Shown piece after piece: positions 61,737-64,000 of a stretch of 64,000 nt of DNA (within the stretch, counting starts at the first letter, position 1; every line of letters begins with the position of its first letter). This stretch comes from Strigamia acuminata (taxonomy: Eukaryota; Arthropoda; Chilopoda; Geophilomorpha; Linotaeniidae). A program made the position numbers and the translations under genes. The stretch spans positions 3,954,501 to 4,018,500 of the forward strand of contig OX442318.1 of assembly GCA_949358305.1 (NCBI GenBank), written 5' to 3'. Under the pieces are notes generated by a model. That model saw only the letters and a program-made list of their open reading frames with translations. It made no database searches and was not told where the DNA came from.

Positions 61737-63264
61737 TATATTATGCCAGTATAAAAGTATTAATTACTGCAATCTATCTCATATTTTTGGGACCTGTACA
61801 ACATCAGTATGTGGTAATTAATATATTTGATACACAGCTCTGATGATATAATTTAGTAATAATTTGATTCAATTATGTCTATCAAAATTATTATTTTCAA
61901 ATTGTAATTTCTTCAATTTTGAAAATTAATTATCGATTTCAAACAAGCAATTTAAAAAATTAAAACTAAAAATACGGACAGCTTGTTGAATTTTTTTTTG
62001 AAAGATGAAGCTTTCAGCGGTAATTATTATTTTGCAATGACATAATGCAGTGAGGGTGTTTTATGTTAAATTTAAGAAAAATAATTACATCATTACTACC
62101 TTGTATATGAAAATTTTACTGGTTCCAAGTGTTATGGAATATAAAACATTTATCTCAATGCGCACTTTCTATCAAAGGTTGTGTGTGCTATGTCACTTCT
62201 GGTCAATCTAAGCTGTACGCATGCGCAATTTCTTTCTAAACCAATATTGAGATTTTTGTGTTTATACTTTGTAGTTTGTGGTCTGACAGCTGACAGCTCT
62301 AATATCAGTAATGAAACCTCCATTTAATGGGATCTGCCAAGAAAAAAAAAGATTAAAGAAAAGAACATTACTGAATTTTAATTTTCAAAGAAAATTGCAT
62401 TTGAAAGTGTTTTTATGTGTAATGAATGGCTGTGTTGTGTTCCCAAATGCCATAAACTGTAATCTGGCTAATCTTTACTTACATGACCACTTGCTACTCT
62501 CAACATCGATTTTTAGGCAGCGGTTCTTAATATTTTATTCATGTCTGAATAGTGCGAAAGGGAAACACATTTAACAAAATGATTCCAGTTGACACAATTT
62601 AATGGTTGTTAACGGGACATATTAAACTTTTACATTAGACGAATTAAACTTACATGAAGTTAAAGTTTCCAATTTTAGAAGTAACTTAGAAACAGTAACA
62701 TCGTCACACGAAGCAAGAAGTAGCAAATATATAAACAACATCAAAGCCGATACGTTACAACTGAGCAATTTTTGAATAAAAATGTGTTGTAACAATTTCA
62801 TCTCGAATGCACGAGACAGCAATATAAAGATCACCTTTAAACAATAATTCAACTTAATATATATCTTAATATTACACTTAATCTAAATTATAAAGATCAC
62901 TATATGGTGAATTAAGGGACAACAAAGTGTAGTAACGTGTCATATTTGCCAATCATTTATTTGCACACAACAAAGAAGAAAGAAAATATATTCTTTGAAT
63001 TTTTGATGTTTCCAAACTTATGCTTTCCACTAGTAGGTCCCACAGAGCTTTGATCTTTTTATCAATGATCTTACAACAACTGATAAAACTTATTTTAATG
63101 GTTTTTTTGTATTTATTAAATATATTTACATTCAAAATCTGAACAAGTGCAAAAAATGTGTAAAGAATCTGTTAATATTGCTTGCACATAAATTTTGTGG
63201 AAAATTAATGTCATCCACTGCAATTTAATTATTAGAAACAAAAATTAGTTTTTTGACTTTGAAA
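61737..63264. repeat. Intergenic block and 3' flank of copy D
   Basis: 61849-62400 aligns with 13790-14650. 63141-63264 aligns with 42190-42329. The part between (62400-63140) is A+T-rich, with no conserved frame or RNA gene visible. It lies between the 3' end of copy D and the 5' end of copy E, so it should hold the terminator of one and the promoter of the other. Confidence 0.6.
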
Positions 63265-64000
63265 TTACAAGTAAAGCTTATTGATAAATTTAGTAAGTAC
63301 AACTGCACAATTACATGAAAAATATATTGCCTCTAACACAGAGAGACCCAGTGTGAGGCCAAAAATGTTTGCAATATCAGAGACCAACGCAATAAACGAA
63401 TACTTAAATTCTTCAACAATAGTTTCTATCTTATTTGATGGAAAAACAAAATTGAAAGCTGATACATTGGGTGCCACTGGTGCAAAACTGAATTCATTGA
63501 TCTTGTAGATTGATTGTGTACAGGGCCGGTAGCACAAACATTCTTTTTCAACGTCGGTTCTTGTGCGTACATCATAGTACAATGTTCGCACGTCTTTGGC
63601 CGTTGCTGAAGAGTTGCAGAAAGTGACGTTTTTCTTAATTGCAAATGGCATGCTATTGGATGATTAAATAGAGAAATTAAAACAGTGGGAGTTGTTTATC
63701 CCATTGCATCACTACTGTTTTACCTGCACGATTGTTTGATCTTCATCTTATTGTCAAAACACTGACTTTTACAGTTGTGAAATTCTGTCGCATTTGGACT
63801 GCAATGTTTGCTTTTGGTGTTGAGGTAATGTATCTGGTTATCAATATCAAGTTTATAACAACAACGAATTGGTATTGGGTAATTGGTATTTACAGGGTAA
63901 TGATACACCTACGTTTTGTCTGGTCATCAGAACTGTAGTCGTCAATGAAGATGGTAAGGGAGCATGACAATCGGATGAGAAATTGGGATCTTCGATAGGA
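63265..64000 (-). CDS. DEG/ENaC channel, domain-2 exons (copy D, 5' part outside window)
   Basis: Exons on the minus strand: last exon 63265-63652, the exon before it 63724-63833 (110 bp as in copies B and C), and a partial exon from 63913 to the edge. They encode PIEDPNFS..., then CKSQCFDNKMKIKQSCR, then CNSSATAKDVRTLYYDVRT, CLCYRPC, FKYSFIALVSDI and the TM4 pore segment LTLGLSVLEAIYF. Lengths and phases match copies B and C exactly, and no stop or broken splice site is seen. By analogy this is the second channel domain of a double-domain protein. The first domain is outside the window. Confidence 0.75.

Overview
This is a repeat-rich, A+T-rich animal nuclear window, most likely from an arthropod. 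The evidence is a family of pickpocket-like DEG/ENaC channel genes split into short GT-AG exons, BEL/Pao, Ty3/gypsy and Ty1/copia retrotransposons, and many small inverted-repeat DNA elements. I see no rRNA, no intact tRNA, no CRISPR array and no bacterial signal. The species cannot be named from sequence alone.

The host content is a minus-strand tandem array of one unusual gene family. The copies are: an exon-1 scrap near 8.6 kb; a last-exon fragment at 11.9-12.2 kb; a near-complete gene at 15.3-19.1 kb; a 5' fragment at 29.5-30.4 kb; a complete gene at 31.4-38.3 kb; a start-codon scrap at 40.9 kb; a truncated exon 1 at 61.4-61.7 kb; and a gene entering from the right edge at 63.3-64 kb. In the two long copies, hand-traced splicing gives one reading frame (805 and 816 codons) with two complete DEG/ENaC (ASC) channel domains in series. 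That means four membrane segments instead of two. Intron phases repeat exactly in the two halves (0,1,0,0,2 then 0,1,0,0,2), and one exon fuses the end of domain 1 to the start of domain 2. This naturally concatenated sodium-channel subunit is the most interesting system in the window.

The rest is mostly mobile DNA. 1-2228: a copia element on the minus strand, inserted in an older gypsy element (ORF3 tail and LTR, 2229-4172). 7.2-10.9 kb: two putative solo LTRs. 12.5-13.8 kb: an internally deleted mariner with plant-type DD39D spacing and Stowaway-like ends. 21.2-27.2 kb: a young BEL/Pao element with 5-bp target duplications and a single in-frame stop. 27.6-28.3, 29.7-30.0, 33.4-33.9 and 36.4-36.8 kb: four non-autonomous inverted-repeat elements. 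35.9-37.8 kb: a putative solo LTR holding one of these. 42.3-61.4 kb: a three-level nest. A solo BEL-like LTR is split by an 18.8-kb gypsy element, which is itself split in pol by a complete, apparently intact copia element.

The gypsy element has a tRNA-Pro primer site, gag, a textbook -1 frameshift heptamer (A AAA AAC), pol, and a large third ORF (about 940 aa) that does not look like an envelope. The same ORF3 is found in the diverged gypsy element at the left edge, so it is a shared feature of the lineage. Minisatellites, R1/R2 dispersed repeats and duplicated intergenic blocks fill the rest. Exon boundaries were traced by eye and have no transcript support.
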